Position numbers and translations under genes: made by a program. Positions 28,451 through 42,327 of a stretch of 64,000 nt of DNA are shown piece after piece. Every line of letters starts with the position of its first letter. The stretch's first letter is position 1. Under the pieces are notes generated by a model that saw only the letters and a list, made by a program, of their open reading frames with translations, had not been told where the DNA came from and made no database searches. Origin of the DNA: Epiperipatus broadwayi (lineage: Eukaryota > Onychophora > Udeonychophora > Euonychophora > Peripatidae). The stretch covers positions 2,604,001 through 2,668,000 of the forward strand of contig JAQFVV010006255.1 in NCBI GenBank assembly GCA_028023455.1, in the 5' to 3' direction.

Positions 28451-31400
28451 CCTTGCTAAGGAAGAAAAATAATTGAATGGTTTGTTTCACAAGAGTTCAT
28501 AAAAAGTTTGGGCATTTCAGAAGAGATAGATCTGAAGCTATGATTCATAAATCTTTAGTTCCAGTATCTATTATTTTAATATTTCATTAAAATATGCAGA
28601 GCATGATAGATCTTACAAAAATAGTATTGAAAATAAAAATTGATATATTGTCATTCATATTTATATATGTCATGTAATCTTTTTTCTACTTTTCACCTTT
28701 TTAATATATATTTTTTTCATAATATTTTGAATTCTTTTTGTTTTTACTTTTTAGATTGAAATCTTATCCTTTATATTCAAAATATTTATAATTTTGTCTT
28801 TCCAATTTATTTTCTATATTTTATTAATCTGCAACTTAAAATTTTTCCATTTTGAGAAAATGAAATACAGGTCTGCTGATTGAAAATAAAAAGCAAATGA
28901 AAATAATGAAATGAGAAATATTTCTACAGAAAAACTAGATAATCATGGGATTTAATATTAATTAAATATTTAACTTTACTAATTGCAATCATGAATAAAT
29001 TACAAAATTGTTGCAATATTTTAAGATTTTTTTTTTTCCAGATTGTTTACACAAATGATTTTAGAAAATTACATTTATGATCATTATGACAAACACTGAT
29101 CATTATGACAAACATGTTTACTATGAATAATTCAATATTTATACAATATATATTCATGTATATATATTGCGAGAGTATGCAATACTATCACATAAGTATA
29201 TATGATTAGTATATACTTTATTATTTTTATAGTTGTTTTAATAAAATTAAAACAAATAGAAATAACTATTTTTCATTCATTGATAGAATACCATTGTTTA
29301 AACTAATAAAATTCATTAACCAAAACATTGACATAGAGATAACCTTTAAAGTCAAGTCGCAACCTACCAACTATTACAAAGGAAATCAAATTAAAAATTT
29401 AATTATTCATTATTAAATGTAATTAACAATTATAGAATGTAAAAATCATGAAAACCAAATGACATATGCAACACATGCTACCGGAAGTTGATTCTGCTAT
29501 AAATACTGAATCAAATTTTTTATTAAAAATTCTATCTTTTCCCAATGTACTAGCTACTTTGTACAATAATTTTTACTGTGATTGAATATAGAATACTTAT
29601 AAATGATAGATCAATAAATTGAACGATTTGCTTATTGAAAAAGTTTTATTAGAAAACAAACTCTAATATTACCCAAATAGAAGAGTAAATAAATTACTCT
29701 CTATTAATATTATTCATATTTTCTAAACAAAATTATATATTTTTTATTAATTTAAAAGTTTATAAAATTGTTCTAAATTGGAATTCTGAAACAGATAAAC
29801 TTTTTCAGAAGACATTTATATATGCAAACCAAGATTAATTTAAGAAGATTATATCTATAAAGAAATGACTTGTGACTAAACTTCACTTGTCATAGGATAC
29901 ATAATGCTATTGTTTTAAGTGAAGATAAATGTAATTTCTTATTTCTACTGAAATACCTACAAGTTATATAAATTGCATCTATATAATCTAAATGAAACTT
30001 CAATTGGTAAAGAAATTGTTTGTGGAAGAAGATGTCAACATCATGCAAGAAGAATATTTAGGAACAATCAGATACCTGGATAAGCTCTCCAATGATTGAC
30101 TTCCAAAGAATAAAGAACTTTATTCTTAACAAACATTACTTTTCAAACATGGAAATGAATAGGACAGTAATATGAAGTTTCATTATATCACATTCTCTTC
30201 ATGAAACTTTATTTAAAAACATTAATTTTATTTCCTTTGTTACTAAAATCCTTTGTGTTTGGAATAATTCATTTATGAAAAACTAAATAAAGATGAATTG
30301 AAGATCAAGAAGTCAAACATTTTTTTATATTTAATAAAATTTAGGTCTTCTATGAAAGTGACTTGACAGGGGTTTAAACTGATGTACAAAAGTAAACTTA
30401 ATGTGAAGGTAAAAGTTTATCATTCTTCATATTGGATTTATTTATGACATTAACAGAACATGGTTGTTACTAATATAATTAACATGATGTTTTTTAGTTA
30501 TTAGTTGTGTAAGTGGCTAATATCCTGTATAAAGATTTTATATTTTTTAATGATGACTTTAGTAGGAATGGTCTCATGAAATTGAAATTCTCTCATATGG
30601 ATTGTATAAAATAATATTATTATTTATTTGTATATATATTAAATTAATATTAGCTAGTTTAACATTTTTATAATTTTTTTTTCGTAAATTATAAAAATTT
30701 GTTGATTCTGTTACACGTTATTAGAATCTGTTTGTGTTATAATATACATATCTACTATGGAAATATGGAAAGACATTAACTATTTAATATTATAAAATAG
30801 TAGAGATGGAAACAAATCCTTATAATTATTTTTGTTATACTAAATAAATTTGAATTGTTATTCGTTAATAAATATTGTTAATGTTTATTTTAAATTTTAA
30901 GAAGTTTCTAATTTATTTAATCTATCTATTCATTTTACGAAACCAAAATAAAGTCAAACACGTATACCCACATACATATATTATAGTTACTTAATATCCC
31001 AATAATTTAGTTGAAATAAATTTAAAAAAGATATTGAGATTATATTGAGTATGGTTATTAAAATTGATGGAAACTCCCTGATGAGACTTAACCGCAACTT
31101 CTTTCTGAGTTTGAATTCTGAGCACAACGGAACAATTAATAAAGGTGAAGGTTGAATGATTTATTCTAGATTGTTTTTATATTAAATATTTAATATTAAA
31201 TTATTTATTATTATTGAAGTAAATTTAATTCTGGAATAAAATTAAATCATCTGATTCTCAGTATCCTATTTGAAGACCTAAAATCTGATCATAGTGAGAT
31301 GTGACCACCTTGACGTTTCCTTAGGGAAATACCTGTACTGTTCCAATATATATATATATATATTAATTTAATGTATTAAATATTACATTTTAATTTTAAA

Positions 31401-32989
31401 TAATACTTCCAAATTTTTTTTTTGTTTTCATTTATAATATTAATTCAAAAATTTATGTAATCTCTAAAAAATTTTAAATTTAAACATAGAAGATTAGTGA
31501 ATTTAGATAATAGTTCTCATTTTTTATTTTTTGAAAATACATAATTTTTTTTATTTACTAATTTTTTAAAAAAACAATTCATTATGTATGAATGTTTCTA
31601 CTTTGTAGTATCTTCTCACACAGTCTTGACATTAAATATGAATGAAATATATATATATATATAATGGTTCAGACATTTTTTTGAAGAAAAAAAAGCTAGT
31701 CTGACCTTACAAAGCTTTCTTCACATGTACACTAACACAAATATGTTAAAAAGAAATAGGAAAAGAAATAATGTAAGTAAAAATACTCTGATCAGAATAT
31801 TTTTTTCTAACAGTCATGAGTTATTTCTTTTATTCTTATTTATACCAGCTAGAGATACATATTTTATTTTAAAGAAGAAAGAAAAGAATGTAATTATAAA
31901 TTAATTAATAATAATAAATACATATTCTAGATTTATTACATGTAATCTTAGCATCCATAAAAAAAAAAAAAAGTTGTAATATAAGTTTTTCTTTTTTTTT
32001 TTTTTTAATTTTATTTTGGTATTTAAAAATAAATTTTTGAACACAAGCTTTCCTGTTTTAAGACAACTTTAATATCCTTATTGTGAAGGATTTTTGGATC
32101 ATTTTAACCAACAATTAACTGTACAACAGCAATATAAAATTAAGCTGATTTAGAGTGACAGATCTAACTTGGGAATTGTCAATACAGCTAAGATGGAAAA
32201 CTATGCAATAGTTGAAAATCTCATTATGATGGAGTAAAATCTAATTTGTACACTAGTTAAACCTAAAATTATGTAGTCTCCTACAGATGCAAATTTTAAA
32301 AGTGCCTCATTTCTACTTGCATTAACTATTGGGAATATAGAATAAATATTATCTGTCATCTTTCACATGATTTCTACCTGCCTATTTATGAATGCATATT
32401 CCTGTACCATCATTGTATCCAGAAAATAATTCAATAAAGTACATCCAATAAAGCCTTAAAACTGTTTTATGGATCAATTTTTGGAAAAGGTTTGAACCTA
32501 TATTTTATTAAGGTATAAAAAAAAAAATCAGAATTCTGATGCTATAGTAAGAGAATTTGTATGTAAATTAAAAAGTCTTTATAAAAGAAAGAATAATAGT
32601 AATAATATTTATAATAAATATTAAAGGTAATATTAATAGGCTGTGAATAATTTTTAGCATTTTATTTTTTTCTAAATATGTATTAAAATTTTTTAAAATC
32701 TTTTTTTAAGCTTATGTATTTTTTACTTTATGAACACTAAAGCAAATATAATTTAAAATTGAGTTTTTTTTGTCCAATTAATAATCAATAATATTTTTTT
32801 GTAACTTTTATATATATTTATTTACCGATTAATTGATGCTTTCCCAGTCTTCATTTATATAATAATAATAATAATATGATTATTTTAAATTGGATATAAG
32901 CATATTGGAGCTCATAAATTAAATATAATCGAATTAAATGAATTTTCTCCGATATGAATTCATACTCACTTATATATATATATATATAT
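28451..32989. other. AT-rich intron-like DNA, no gene recognised
   Basis: No domain-bearing frame, splice-flanked exon or intact mobile element was recognised in 4.5 kb. Short (TA)n tracts occur near 31347, 31650 and 32970, the last at the insertion point of the following LINE. Confidence 0.55.
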
Positions 32990-35900
32990 GGCTGCAGAAA
33001 GGAGTTTGCTATTAACTGAAAGGAGACCCTTTGATTCCTCTTGGAGGCCTTAAAGGAACCGAGCAGGGCAAATTCCTAAGGTCCACTCCATACGTTCTTG
33101 TCGTTGCAGCTGTTATTACTATGTGATTATTCATATAGTATACGAACATGGATGGGCTGCTCAGCAACACACATTAGCCAGCGTGGTGAGTTTATTGGCT
33201 TTTTACCTCTGAGTTTAAGATCAAGAAACACCATGGTCTTTCTTCTCAGTGCCTGATAAGGCAGAATGAATGTTTGTGTAAATGATAAATATTTTTCCAA
33301 TACATATATACAATTATGACAGACAAAAATAAAGCATGGCCCTTATTTTCAGGAGGCTGTAAAGTCACCAACCAAGGCAGTGGTTGGTGGCCGAAGGCGG
33401 AGGGTGCTAAGAATCCCCTGATTGCGGACCCAGGCTGCCATTTGATGACGACTTTTTATTTAGGTACTTACAACTGCAGATCACTTTCAAGTGAAGGAAG
33501 ATTGCAAGAATTAGAAGAAGAACTGTCTTATATTAAATGGGACATTATTGGACTTTGTGAAGTTAGAAGAAAAGGAGAAGAAACAACTGATTTAAAAAGT
33601 GGACATATACTCTATTATAAAGGTACACATATTGGAAATACAAGTGAAGTAGGATTCATTATAAATAAAAAGTGGAAGAACAATATTGTGGAGATTGATG
33701 GTGTATCGGTCAGAGTGGCAAGATTAGTTATACAACTTAATAGCAGATACCAAATGCAGATAATTCAGGTTTATGCCCCAACAAGTTCTCATAGTGATGA
33801 AGTAGTAGAAGATTTTTATATGGATGTACAAAAGGCTTTTGATCAGAGTAAAAACATTTTAAAATTGTTATGGGAGACTTTAATGCTAGAATTGGTAGAC
33901 AAATGAAAGATGAAATTGCTGTAGGTAATTTTGGTTATGGTAATAGAAATGAGAGAGGACATAGACTTGTGGAGTTTGCAGAAAAAGAAAAACTTTATAT
34001 TATGAATTCATTTTTTGAGAAAAATGTTAAAAGCAAATGGACATGGAAGCATCCAAATGAAGGTACAGCAGAATTGGATTATATTTTGACTAACAGGAAA
34101 TACATATTTCAAGATTGTAATGTTCTTAATAAATTTAACACAGGAAGTGATCATCGATTAGTAAGGTGTAAGTTACGTGTTAATATAAAACTAGAGAGAC
34201 AAAAATTATTAAGAAAAACAATATTTACAGTTGATATTCCTAATCTTCAGAAACATTCTAATGAATTTAAATTAGAACTTACAAATAGGTTTCAAGTGTT
34301 AGGAGATTTTGAACATGATATAGATTTGAATGAAATTAATATGAAAATAACTGATACACTTTTAAAAACTGCAACAAACATAGCTGGTAGAAAAAAGCAG
34401 CAATTGACTAATAAAATTTCTACTGAGACTAGAGAATTTATGAAGAAAAGAAGGAATATGAAGATATACAAAAATGATGTATTAAAAAGAATTGAATATC
34501 TCGAATTTTGTAAAATGGTACGGAAAAGAGTTGAAAATGATATAAGAAAGTATAACTGTGAAATAGCAAGGAAAGCTGTAGAAGAAAATAAAAGTCTCAA
34601 AAATGTTAAACAACATTTTGGTATTGGTAGGAAATTTATATCTGCAATAAGAAAAAAAGATGGAATTATTACTAAAAAGAGAGATGACATCATGAAATTG
34701 GTAGAATATTTTTATCAAGAATTATATAGTAATAAAGAACAAGTACCTCCTATATCTATTACATCTTCCGAATTGCCCAGAATTTTAAATGAAGAAGTGA
34801 GACATGGAATTAAATGTATGAAGAAAGGAAAGGCTCCAGGAAATGATGGAATTATAATTGATATATTAAAAGAAGCAGGTGAAGAAATAGAAACAATTTT
34901 AGCAAAGTTATATACCAAATATCTAAATGATAAAGATGTACTGGAAGATTGGAAGAATGCAGTAATAATATTAATATTTAAAAAAGGTGATAAAAAAGAT
35001 ATTAGAAATTACAGACTTATCAGCCTTTTATCAGTTTTATATAAAATTTTTACCAAGATAATTACAACTCGTCTACAGAGAACTTTGGATTTCCACCAAC
35101 CAAGAAAACAAGCTGGATTTAAAAGTGGTTTTAGTACAATAGATCATATCCAGGTATTGAGAGAAGTCATAGAAAGGACAAACGAGTATGAGTTGTCATT
35201 ATGTTTTGGATTTGTAGATTATGAAAAGGCATTCGATTCTATACACATTTCTTCAGTGATTAAAGCATTGGATCATCAAGGTATAGATCCAGGATATTGT
35301 CATATTTTAAAGAATATTTATAAAAATGCAAGAGCAACAATTAGATTACATAATGATATTGGAAAAATCAACTTTGAGAAAGGTGTAAGACAAGGTGACT
35401 CCATATCTCCAAAACTCTTTACAGCAGTGCTGCAAGAAGTATTTTGTGGATTAAAATGGGAAACTAAAGGAATGAAAGTAAATGGAGAGTATTTAAGTCA
35501 TTTAGATTTCGCAGATGATGTAATTGTTTTTTGCAAATAATGCTTCAGAGCTGCAGGAAATGTTGCAGGAGTTAGCAGATGAAAGTAGAAAAGTAGGACT
35601 AAAGATAAATGTTAAAAAGACTAAAGTAATGTTTAATCGATTTGCTCAAAATATGAAAATAAAGATTGATTATGAAGAATTAGAAGAAGTTAACAGTTAC
35701 AAATACCTTGGTCAGATTATTAATACAGATGGAAACATAATGAGAATTAAACTTGGTTGGAGTGCTTTTGGTAGAAATAACTTGATACTAAAAGGAAATA
35801 TGCCTATGTGTTTGAAAAGGATGGTTTTTAACAAATGTGTTTTACCAGTTCTTACTTATGGATCTGAGACTTGGACACTTAATAGAAGAGCAATACAGAG

Positions 35901-36262
35901 ACTTCAGACCACTCAAAGGAGTATGGAGAGATGTATGTTGGGAGTAACAAGAAGAGATCGAAAACGCAATGTATGGGTAAGACAACAAACAGGTGTTACT
36001 GACCTTATTGAAAAAATTAAAAGATTGAAATGGAGTTGGGCTGGTCATATTACTAGAAGAGATGATAATAGATGGACAATTGAAATTTTAAACTGGATTC
36101 CAAGAGATTGTAAAAGACCCAGAAAGAGACCACATGTGAGATGGATGGATGAAATAAGAAAATGTGCAGGGGTGTTGTGGAGAAAAGAAGCCAAAGATCG
36201 GAGAAGATGGATTAAACTTGGAGAGACCTTCATCCTGCAGTGGATTGATAATGGTTGATGAT
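32990..36262 (+). mobile_element. RTE-clade LINE, nearly full length (~3.3 kb)
   Basis: The element has a 5' module (32990-33315), an endonuclease plus reverse transcriptase coding region, and ends in a short (GAT)n tail at 36255-36270, the usual 3' end of RTE elements. Both sides are (TA)n, so insertion was into a TA-rich site and any target duplication is hidden. Length and layout fit RTE/BovB elements, which code for an apurinic-type endonuclease and a reverse transcriptase without RNase H. It is the reference for five more RTE stretches here (1-457, 41.1-44.7, 46.6-48.8, 49.6-52.0 and 57.7-59.1 kb). Confidence 0.93.
33316..36258 (+). pseudogene. RTE endonuclease-reverse transcriptase ORF with two frameshifts
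   Basis: Three overlapping frames (33316-33906, 33870-35540, 35524-36258) add up to about 970 codons. Order: endonuclease start with G-T-Y-N-C-R-S-L near residue 50; I-G-L-C-E-V-R-R with the catalytic Glu; V-Y-A-P-T-S; M-G-D-F-N-A-R-I-G at the second frame start; L-D-Y-I-L and S-D-H-R-L-V closing the endonuclease. The reverse transcriptase follows with K-G-K-A-P-G-N-D-G, F-V-D-Y-E-K-A-F-D, R-Q-G-D-S-I-S-P and F-A-D-D-V. The C-terminal part is Arg/Trp-rich (W-A-G-H-I-T-R-R). A base is lost in an A-run near 33852 and a T gained in the T-run near 35526-35531; either shift inactivates it. A short in-frame loss (D-E-I-N-H) near 35742 is seen against the copy at 1-457. It would have made a protein that nicks DNA and primes reverse transcription of its own RNA. 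Confidence 0.92.
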
Positions 36263-37257
36263 GATGATGATATATATATATAATGTGTTGGATTTATTCC
36301 TAAGTATTATATAAGGTGTCTAAATATAATAAATACATTTTATTTTATTATATTTATATATTACTTTAACTATCCTTTTTTCTCTCATTCCAAGCTTAAG
36401 TAGATATAGCTATCACACACATTCTGTGACACATTTCCATGTTTTATTTTGAGCTAGTAATGGGTAAATGGAAAGGGAAGGATTTGAACCCAACCTATAG
36501 ATGTTTCTCTTTTTGGAGATGGCAATCTAATCTGAAGTATGGCAATATGTTTAAAATAATAAATAACATCTATAACATCTGTACTTAGATATGTTTATTG
36601 TAAATGATGGTTAGGAAATATGGTTGGATCTGACCATCATTAGTTAGGATATTAAGCTTTAAAAAATAATCTTTTGTTGTAAATCTCAGTTGATAACTTA
36701 CACCTAAATAAAATATAATTTAAATTATATTTGTGTGATTATATAATAATCATATTTTTATTTATAAAATATTTGTTAAACTTTAATAATATGCTGTTAG
36801 TTATTAAATATATATATATATATATTAATCAATAAAGCAAGTCATATATTGCGGTGTCTTGTTTAAACTTGTATTGCAGATATGTAATATAGGAAGCATA
36901 CCAATAGCTCTAACAAGCTTTTATTGATAAGTGCTGAAAGAGAAAGCATTTAAAATTTCTGTCTAAAATTATCCCTATACTCAAACTGATTGGGTTCGAG
37001 CTTTTGGCTCACCTTAGTAAGGAGTTAGGACATTCAGACACTAGATCTAAAATACTAATTTAAAAACCAATACTTATCTAATATGTAACTATTAAGTAGA
37101 AAATCTGAAATTTTCAGACACATAAATGTCTTTAATTCCCTGCTATCTACCATGATTATAATATGTTATTTGGATTTACTATATAATTACTGCTTTAAAC
37201 AAGCTATTTTTTTTTGTCTGCAAATATAAATTCATTTTTGGCAATCAATGTTGGATC
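36263..37257. other. AT-rich stretch, no gene recognised
   Basis: A GAT and TA-rich tail is followed by AT-rich DNA. A box-B-like word on the minus strand near 36480-36492 (GGTTCAAATCCTT read in reverse complement) is not backed by a clear box A. Confidence 0.5.
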
Positions 37258-37500
37258 ATATTTATATATAATTGTAATAAAAATAATAAATTTAACGGTA
37301 ATAAACTATTAAAAACAGTCTTTAAATCTGCAGAAGTATTTGGGGTTAATTTATTCTTTTTTTTTAATTTAATGGCAGTTGAGCCAGGTTTAAGAAATTA
37401 ACTGAAAGTACTTCTGCAGATTAAAAACTGTTTTTAATGGTTTATTAACATTAAATTTATTATATTTATTATAATTACAATTTTGTTTTAATTAACGGAC
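37258..37500. mobile_element. Hairpin MITE-like element, ~90-bp inverted arms
   Basis: The left arm (about 37265-37353: AATTGTAATAAAAATAATAA, AAACAGTCTTTAAATCTGCA, GAAGTA) is mirrored by the right arm (about 37394-37486: TACTTCTGCAGATTAAAAAC, TGTTTTTAATGG, TTATAATTACAATT). A 40-bp unpaired centre remains. There is no coding capacity. No clear target duplication was read, so superfamily is unassigned. Confidence 0.78.
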
Positions 37501-37946
37501 ATTTTATTTATATTATATATTTATATGAAATCAAATCAGCATCTAACTTATGGATTATTTTTATTAAAGTTTTTTATCATATTATTATGTGACTATATGA
37601 AAATTATTTAATTGTAAGTAATAGATAAGTACTCATTCATGTTACTAAGTTATCACATTATAAACTAATAACTTTATTATTTTATCAGGACTAGGACAGT
37701 ATTTTTGCTTTGAATGATGTTGAGTTTGCATTTTTAAAATTTCTGATTATTTCTAAATCTTTAATTACAAAATCAGTAATTTGTTTTTAATTGACAAACA
37801 ATATCAGAAAACAATCAGCCTGGATAATTGATTTAAAAAGATTAATCAAAGAAATTAAATAAAATCCTTGGATGCAGATGTAATAAATTTTAAAAAAATT
37901 TAATGCTGAAATTAAATCTGATATCAAAACTGAAAATTTCAATATT

Positions 37947-38154
37947 ATCAAAAAAATTAAATGGAAATTAATTAATTTTTTAATAAAGAAACCTTTTTCT
38001 AACCAAATTGAATTTATAAAACACAATAGCAATTTGTTGGAAGTTCAAATATCAAAAAAATTAAATGGAAATTAATTAATTTTTTAATAAAGAAACCTTT
38101 TTCTAACCAAATTGAATTTATAAAACACAATAGCAATTTGTTGGAAGTTCAAAT
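37947..38154. repeat. Perfect 104-bp tandem duplication
   Basis: 37947-38050 and 38051-38154 appear identical, both starting ATCAAAAAAATTAAATGG and ending GGAAGTTCAAAT. Identity over the whole unit points to a very recent duplication or an assembly artefact. Confidence 0.93.
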
Positions 38155-38469
38155 AAATTTGATTTGTTTAATCCCCCCCCCCCCAATATGTCTTAATAGT
38201 GTACCAAAATAAGATTTATAATTTGCTTCTTTTTGTCTTATTTTTTTTTTTTTTATGTATGGTCATTACTCGTCTTTATTGTCTTATATGATAGATTATT
38301 TAATTATTGTTATTCAGCCAAATTAAATAGTTTTAATACCAAAAATTTGTAAATTAAATAAATTAATTTTTATATCTGTTCTAGTTTATTTATTTAATCT
38401 TTCATTAAGAGCTATTATCATTTTTCATATGTTTGAAAGTGTGTATTATTATTACACCTAATTTTAAAA

Positions 38470-39600
38470 AGTATGATTTTTTTATTTTTCGATAATTACA
38501 AACTAATTTCTATTATTTTTTATGATTTCTAAGCTGTAGGAAATAGGTGATTAAAGAGAGAATGATGCTGTTTTTACTTAAAAATAATATATTATCTGAA
38601 TCAGTATAGTTATGTTTCTGTTGAAGTACATTGCATGTTTTTTTTAATTATGGACACAATTTGAAATCATCCACAGATAATGATCTCAAAACTGTTGCTA
38701 TATATTTAGGCTTATCTAAAGCATTTGACTATCATAAAATTTTACTTAAACATCTATATTCATATGTTTTCATAATCTTTTTGCTTCATAGCTTACAAGC
38801 TATTTAAAGAATAGAAAGAAGGCAATTAATGTTTCTGGTTATAATAGTTCTTTTATTATAGTAAATCATGATATACTATAAGGGTCTATCCTGGATTATT
38901 ATATTATTCCTACATTTATAATCAAAGTTTTCGATTCTGTAGATTTTATTACTTTGCCCTGTGCTGCTGTTTTATACATTTATTTTGTAAACAAAAAATT
39001 AATGATAATTTACTTTTAATTTGTTAATAACTAGTTTTTAATTGCATATCATTTCATTTGAATAAAAGAATAATATTTTTTTATGCATTTGTACCTTATT
39101 CTTTTGATATCATTATTTATAATAATTATTTTTTGCATTGCAATAATAGTTGTACTAATATTTCTTTTATTAATAATTATTATCTAGATATATTACTCTG
39201 ATCAAATCATATTGACTTCCTTTGTTCTTGTTTATGTGAATTAAATTATATGTTTTATCATTTATTTAAGTTTTTACATCAATCAGCTCTATTTGAAGGA
39301 ATTTTTGCAATGATTATTTTATATCTTTTGTAGTAATATTTTTGATAGATCTCGTACCACATCTATTAGAGATAATTATATATCTCATAATATACTAAAT
39401 GTTCATTTATATCAGTATAGAGAAATTTTTGATATATATTGTAAAACATCTCAATAAATCATAGATTTTCTTTTAAAATAGATGACTATTCACCAAATAT
39501 CAATTAACTATATCAAATTTTCTCAATATTTTTAGTTGGAAGGAGTTTAGTTATAATAGTCCCAAATTATTTAAAATGTTTATGCTAGAATGTTATTTAA
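38470..39600 (+). pseudogene. Decayed LINE reverse transcriptase (Jockey/CR1-like, not RTE)
   Basis: Fragments in shifting frames recall reverse transcriptases of Jockey/CR1/I-type LINEs. They include S-D-N-Y-K-L-I-S-I near 38488 (family N-Y-R-P-I-S), L-K-N-N-I-L-S-E-S-Q-Y near 38580 and A-I-Y-L-G-L-S-K-A-F-D near 38700 (family D-L-S-K-A-F-D). S-Y-L-K-N-R-K follows near 38795, then G-S-I-L-D-Y near 38880 (family G-S-I-L-G-P). Stops and frameshifts are frequent. The F-A-D-D box was not found. This LINE lineage is older than the RTE copies around it. Confidence 0.62.
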
Positions 39601-41129
39601 CTAACTGGTGAATTTAACTAACACCAGTCATTTTACTTTTTAAAAAAATGTTTACATCATTGATTGTATTATGTTAAATAATGTTTCACATGTGTGTGTG
39701 CTTTTTTTATAACATGTTTTATATTTTATCTGTTATATTTTAAACTCCTCTCTCAAGAATTTTTTTGTATATAGTTTATATTTTTGTATTATTTATTTGT
39801 TGTTTATTGAATGAATGAAATAAAGATTTGATCTTGTAATTGATCTGTTTTACATATTACCCCACCTTTTATTTGTTGTTGCCAACTTGCATTAATTTTT
39901 TAGCATATATTTTAATATTTGTTTTCTTATTAGTCTTATACTTATTTACTCTATTATTACTATTAAGAAAAGTTAAAGTCTTATAATTTATATGATATAG
40001 GCACATTTAAACTAGAATGAGTATAATCTATAACATTAATTTGCATAATCATCATTTTAGTTTATATTAGATTTTGTAATTTTTACATTGTTGATTTTTT
40101 TTATTAGAAATTATATCTTCTATAGTCCATTTAAGATTGAACTCATTATTTAACAAGTTATATATATTTTTAATTCCATCAAGTGGACAACAAAGAAACA
40201 CATTATCCTTATATACTCTTGGTTAGCCTTTAATAGAGGTTTTATCATTTTCTTTTCAACACAGGTTTAAGCACTTCTAACAATAACCCCACTTATGAAG
40301 AACCCCATTGGCCATATACTCTTCATCTTATAAATCCCACTTCTAGTGATTATAATAAATTTTTTATTAATATAATTTAAATAATCTGCTAAAAATTAAC
40401 TTTATATTCATTCAAATTCTTCTGGTTTATCAAATCATAAAGATGTGATCTTTTTGGTATATTTATGTAATTCACAGATATCGGGGAGATTACCATAAAG
40501 TTCTCTTGAATCTTGTTATCTTTTATTATGTCAAATGGAAATGAAGCACTAATTATTAGTTGACCAAAACTTAATTCACTTTGCAGTCATTTTAAAACAA
40601 TTACACAGGCATTATAATAGTAAGCCTCATTAAAATTAGTCATTAATCCAAGAGATATAAATATTTTGCTATTTATAATCTTTCAAAGGACTAATGCAGA
40701 TAAGGTATGTATTTTTAAATAATATATTCTGTTATATACTTTATTTAAATGTTTCTTCAAAATGTTGTATTCCTTCATTTATTTATTTTTAATTTCGATG
40801 TTTATTTTTTACTCAGTTCTTTTTATTCATTTAGCACAAAATCTTTTTTTTTTTTTCATTTTTCAAACAAATTAATATATTGCATGCTAGAATCATTTTA
40901 AGATTATTAATTCTTTTACTCCATTAATAATTGTCAGGTTTGTCAGAAAATCTGTAACAAACTGGGTGTCTGATTACAAATAATTTTTTTGTTTCTAGAG
41001 GGGGCTTTGAAAAAGTCCAGAATGATTTTGATGGGAAAGCATCAGGCACATTAGATGGAAAAACATCTGACAAATTAATGACATTATTTTTGTAATTTCT
41101 GGGGGGTTTATTTTCTACTTATTGACTAG
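39601..41129. other. AT-rich stretch, no gene recognised
   Basis: No coding block or complete repeat seen. The first few hundred bases may include the decayed 3' part of the preceding LINE. Confidence 0.5.
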
Positions 41130-41539
41130 AAATTTGAAAGAAAGAAATTCGGTATTAATTCCTCTTTGAGACTTTAATGGAACTGAACATGGCAAATTCC
41201 TAAGATCCACTTTTTATACGTTCTTGTCATTGCGGCTGTTATTTCTATGTGAGTAATCATACTATAAACAAACATTGGTGGGGTGCACATTAACATGCAT
41301 TAGTCAGCATAGTGATATTACTTTTTTTTTTACTTCTTACGATCAAGAAATACCATGATCTTTTTTATTATTTGCCTGATAGTTCTTATTTGCAATATTA
41401 GTTGTTGAGTTATCTTGAAAATGTAGTGAATGATATTTTATTTTTATTTTTTAGCTATTTATAATCATGACAAACAAAATTTTAATGATCATTTTATACC
41501 AGAAGGCCTGTGCATAAAATCCCCATCTAGTGCCTACTC

Positions 41540-41598
41540 ATCCAATATACCCAGATTAGTTTCTGGCTCATGGCCTTCGTCAGTGAGGAGCCTTGGAT
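41540..41598 (-). ncRNA. Hammerhead ribozyme, degenerate copy A
   Basis: On the minus strand: outer stem I ATCCAA with TTGGAT, inner stem I TCCTCA with TGGGTA, core CTGACGA, a stem II of GGC/GCC with an A-A mismatch at its base, then GAAAC and TAATC. Core position 7 tolerates any base, so CTGACGA is acceptable. The stem III base pair is lost (C opposite A), and inner stem I has a mismatch. Probably weak or inactive. Confidence 0.7.
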
Positions 41599-42327
41599 CT
41601 GAGAGCACTGCATCTAGATCTTAGGATCTCCATTTAACTACAAAACTATGAGTTTTAAACTGAAAACGCCTTAATGTTTTCAATCCAAGCCCATTAGCTT
41701 ATATAGTCATATGGATCTGAACCCAGTTCAGTACCCATACATTTTGGTGTCTTTGGTTCTTTAACAACCATAATCATCACTATCCTATTAGGCAGGATTG
41801 GTTTTAAGCCAATAAACATCACATGACTACCTACTCTTATACTTGTGTATAACTGTTGTTAAAACAGGCAAAACTCACTATATATATTGCCACACACAAC
41901 GCTTGTGTGTGGCAATATATATAGTGAGTTTTGCCTGTTTTAACAACAGTTATACACAAGTATAAGAGTAGGTAGTCATGTGATGTTTATTGGCGTTGTG
42001 TGTGGCAATATATATAGTGAGTTTTGCCTGTTTTAACAACAGTTATACACAAGCATAAGAGTAGGTAGTCATGTGATGTTTATTGGCTTAAAACCAATCC
42101 TGCCTAATAGGATATTGGTGGCTATGGTTGTTAAAGAACCAAAGACACCAAAATGTATGGGTACTGAACTGGGTTCAGACCCATATGACTATATAAACTA
42201 ATGGCATTGAATTGAAAACATTAAGGTGTTTTCAATTTAAGACTCATAGTTTTGTAGTTAAATGGAGATAAAAGGTGGTTGCTGGAGGGTTGCATTAGAT
42301 CCTAAGATCTATATGCAGTGCTCTCAG

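Noticed and set aside
34292-34918. Minus-strand frames of 67-133 codons inside the LINE
   Set aside because: Shadows of the plus-strand RTE reading frame.
36430-36500. Minus-strand tRNA or SINE head
   Set aside because: A box-B-like word is present but no box A at suitable spacing.
36985-37015. Plus-strand box-B-like GGTTCGAGC as part of a tRNA
   Set aside because: No box A or cloverleaf upstream.
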